Origin: Panopea generosa | Taxonomy: Eukaryota; Mollusca; Bivalvia; Adapedonta; Hiatellidae | Assembly: GCA_029582155.1 (NCBI GenBank) | Contig: CM055897.1 | Coordinates: forward strand, 9,777,501-9,841,500 | Direction: 5' to 3' | DNA: 64,000 nucleotides | In this document: in pieces, positions 61,141-64,000 of the stretch | Layout: every line of letters starts with the position of its first letter | How positions within the stretch are numbered: the stretch's first letter is position 1 | Program-made: the position numbers and the translations under genes | The notes under the pieces: generated by a model | Database searches by the model: none | Told to the model about the DNA's origin: nothing | What the model saw: the letters and a program-made list of their open reading frames with translations, nothing else

Positions 61141-62506
61141 GGAGGTGATCAAATGAAACCGAGACACTTTATTCAGCTTGGGACCGCGAGTTGACAATCA
61201 TTTAAAGTTATGAAAAAAAGAAAATTAATCACTCGACAATACAGAAACCAACATCCAAATACAACATGTGAAGAAAAATATACAAAATATTCCCATTGAA
61301 TAAGGAATTTAAATGGGAACATAATTATAGTCTGGGAATCGAGACAAACTTCACAGATGGCGTGTAAAACCTTATCGTTTTACATGCTAACGGTGTAAGG
61401 CTAGCACATGTTTGGGTAACGGAATGATAAGGTACACAAGTGTAGTAGACATGTCAACATAGACATTTTATCAATGGAAGTTTACGAGGTCACAGTGCTG
61501 ATAAACATATAGAGCGAGTGCCGAAGGAACGCACAAATGCTGTATTCAGAGATTAATCCGACACAGCGTATGTCCTAAATGATGCGTTTAAAGAATATCA
61601 AGCGTTTAAAACGAGTTAGGTAATTAAAACATTCGAAACCATGACGGACTTAGCTATCTTCTATACATGACTTAAACACCAAAACACAAACGGTTAATAA
61701 TAGAAAATTGATCGCCATGACATACATCTCGTTCCCATTTAAATAACAATAGGATCAACGTTACCATAAACGCTATTTTACAATATTAAAAAACGACATT
61801 GATTTGATTGTTTCACTTGAAATGTTGAAATTTCTGTAGCGAATTCATGGATCCTAGCTTAATTGTATTTCTGTTATGACGACATCTCTATTTAAACAGT
61901 TGAACTATGGCTTATAAGATATGGCAATTGTACACTCCTGTGTCGTGCTAGCCATGTTTTATAAATGCCAACACTCTTGAATGACATATAATTCACACAA
62001 AAAGCGCAGTGCAGGAAATTACGTACATAGCGGTATGGAATTACATTTAATTGTTGACTTCACAAAATCCCGTGGTAAACGTTGTTTTTTTATGTGAAAA
62101 CTTTTTTATTTCACAAAATAAACTACTGTAGCATAGCTGGAGAATTATATAACAGCTCGTAGTTTTCGTTATAGAATCTGTATATATACCAATTTACGTA
62201 TTTAGTTACATGCGCATAATCAAATGTATCGCAGATTTGGACACTTTATCAACCAAGCCGGGAACTGATTCGACCTAGAAAGACTTTTGATATAAGGTTC
62301 AGCTTATCCTAGAAAGCGGTGTGGTCAGTTGCCTTGACACAGTTTGTTATCGAAACAATGTCATGTTTAATAATTAAAGCTTATCTGTGTTAATATATGG
62401 ACTTTTATATATGTCTTTTATCGAGATGTTGTCATTCAGTAGTCATGTCTGACATTCGTGTTTGATATAAAAACGAGGGCTGTATATGCGTAAACACGCA
62501 ATATAA

Positions 62507-62530
62507 CACGCACGCACGCACGCACGCACA
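62507..62530. repeat. (CACG)n microsatellite
   Basis: About six tandem CACG units followed by CACA. Confidence 0.9.
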
Positions 62531-63127
62531 CACATAACAAACTACAAATTGTTTTATGTTATTGAAATTTAATACATTGCAACAATTATTAAAGAAATTC
62601 ATCATAAAAGTACGTTTTTACAAATCATTTTAATTACATGTGCAGTTATAAAGATTCTAAACCAAAGAACTTTTATAAGTTTGCTATGTTATTTTTTTTA
62701 TTTAAATGTGCTGTGAATAATATGTATGTTTTAGAGGACCATATGCCTGACTGACTATATAGTCAAATATGTTTTCCCCAGAAAATAGAGAATTTATTAT
62801 TATTATTATTAGTATTATTTTTATTATTAATAGTATAACAATTTGAACAAAAATACACCACTATATGTATTTGTTATGAATCAAAGAAACACATGGACAT
62901 TTTGATAAGTGTAAATATACCTTAATACTATTTAAAAGATTTATACACAAACATCTACATGATGCAAATACGAAAATATACATAAAATGTAAGGCATCGT
63001 ATTTCGAATATTTGTGGTAAAATATAATATGAAACATATTTTATTGTTTTAAGTTGTTATCGTTTTAACGAAAAAAATCATGAAGGAATTTTTAATTTGT
63101 ATTCCAATTTGTAATTTACACCTATCG

Positions 63128-63135
63128 TGACGTCA
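63128..63135. promoter_or_regulatory. Full CRE palindrome (upstream flank)
   Basis: Exact TGACGTCA about 4.5 kb upstream of the bHLH exon. Placement relative to the NPAS4 transcription start is unknown. Confidence 0.5.
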
Positions 63136-63240
63136 ATAGTTTTAAACTATACGTCAGTACTTAGTAGTTAAATTCTGATAATTCAGATAAAAGTAAAAAT
63201 TGATTTGATGCGTGAAAATGAGTAAAATTCAATTTTAATA

Positions 63241-63435
63241 TTGCAATATGTATCTTTAATTAACAAATATAAACAACATTGTCATGTGTATCTTTAATAA
63301 ACAAATCGCAAAATAGAATATAAAGAACACTGCAATGTGTATCTTTAATTATCAAATCGCCAGTTAGAATATAAACAACATTGCAATGTGTATCCGCTTT
63401 AATTAACAAATCGCCAAATAAAATATAAACACTAT
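63241..63435. repeat. About 51-bp tandem repeat
   Basis: Three to four diverged units containing 'caatgtgtatctttaatta' and 'acaaatcgcca' then 'aatataaacaacattg'. Steps between units are 38, 51 and 51 bp. Confidence 0.85.
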
Positions 63436-64000
63436 TGCATTGGTTTCTTTCACAATTATATAAAAGAAATGTATGTGACCGTATGAAATAGTATTGATGC
63501 ATGTTTTTGTTTAAATACGTATAAAATTTTTTGAAAGTGTTGTATTAAAACAAGAACTATGTGTTTATGTAGCTTAATTAAACAAATTACTTATTGTTTC
63601 TTCTTCTGTTTAGAATACACAATGTTATGGTCAGGTCAAATAGTTGACCTTTCAGGTAGTAGAAATATAGGCTCACCGACCGGTCAAGTAAGGGATAAAC
63701 CAATTAACAGAGCGAAGAGCTACAGAGCTAACGCCACTATTATTGACAGCTGTTGTCAGTAAATATGATAAATGGTTTACTGGTTTATTTTACCTTGATT
63801 GCATGGCAGGATACACATATTGTGTTTGCATATGTATATGTTTTTGTATATGTATATGCATCACATAATAACACTATTAATACTTATAAAAAAACAGAAG
63901 CATATAGAATCTCGATTAAAAACGAAAAAAGTTTCATTATATTTACACATGTTTAAATATAACAGAACACAATTCAAAATCAATTCAGTAACGCTTTATA

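Larger units (their letters stand above)
61141..64000. other. Upstream flank of NPAS4, no gene established
   Basis: AT-rich sequence with a (CACG)n run at 62507-62530, a CRE palindrome at 63128-63135 and a short tandem repeat at 63241-63435. The NPAS4 promoter and first exon may lie here or beyond the window, but I could not place them. Confidence 0.45.

Overview
The window is animal genomic DNA: AT-rich, with one multi-exon gene using GT-AG introns, tRNA-derived SINEs and very long minisatellites. The encoded bHLH-PAS protein, together with dispersed repeats ending in a 'gagctaaaa' type terminus, suggests a mollusc, most likely a bivalve. That taxon is an inference from repeat style and protein character, not a database result. 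I see no bacterial, plasmid or viral gene.

Only one gene is convincing: an NPAS4 (Drosophila dysfusion) homologue on the minus strand. Eight coding exons can be joined in a consistent reading phase, from the bHLH exon (58414-58580) to the stop codon at 45561-45563. They give 847 codons with bHLH, PAS-A, PAS-B and a long acidic, Ser/Pro-rich transactivation region. The first coding exon is missing; one weak candidate lies at 60021-60118. The rest of the window has no supportable protein-coding gene, and most open frames there are by-products of tandem repeats.

The most striking feature is in the 3' flank of NPAS4, probably its 3' UTR (about 42.55-45.56 kb). Read in the NPAS4 sense direction, it holds twelve short hairpins. 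Ten carry a five-base loop fitting CNGGN (CUGGU, CUGGA, CAGGA or CCGGU) on stems whose sequences differ but still pair. This is the published definition of a Smaug recognition element (SRE). I infer an SRE array on the mRNA of an activity-regulated transcription factor. The same locus contains all three TGACGTCA cAMP-response palindromes that I found in the window.

Layout: 0.7-1.8 kb, diverged repeat with an inserted SINE; 3.8-5.6 kb, diverged long tandem repeat rich in CACGTG; 8.58-9.03 kb, 35-bp array; 11.43-13.70 kb, 58-bp array with a 580-bp higher-order duplication; 14.2-22.97 kb, 39-bp/73-bp array; 24.4-25.5 kb, 25-bp array; 30.6-33.2 kb, nested 50-bp/34-bp array; 34.3-34.7 kb, 29-bp array; 36.8-38.1 kb, 59-bp array with a 354-bp higher-order unit; 39.2-40.5 kb, dispersed repeat; 42.5-58.6 kb, NPAS4 with its 3' UTR; 58.7-64 kb, NPAS4 upstream region with 22-bp and 54-bp arrays. 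Tandem arrays make up roughly 18 kb, over a quarter of the window.
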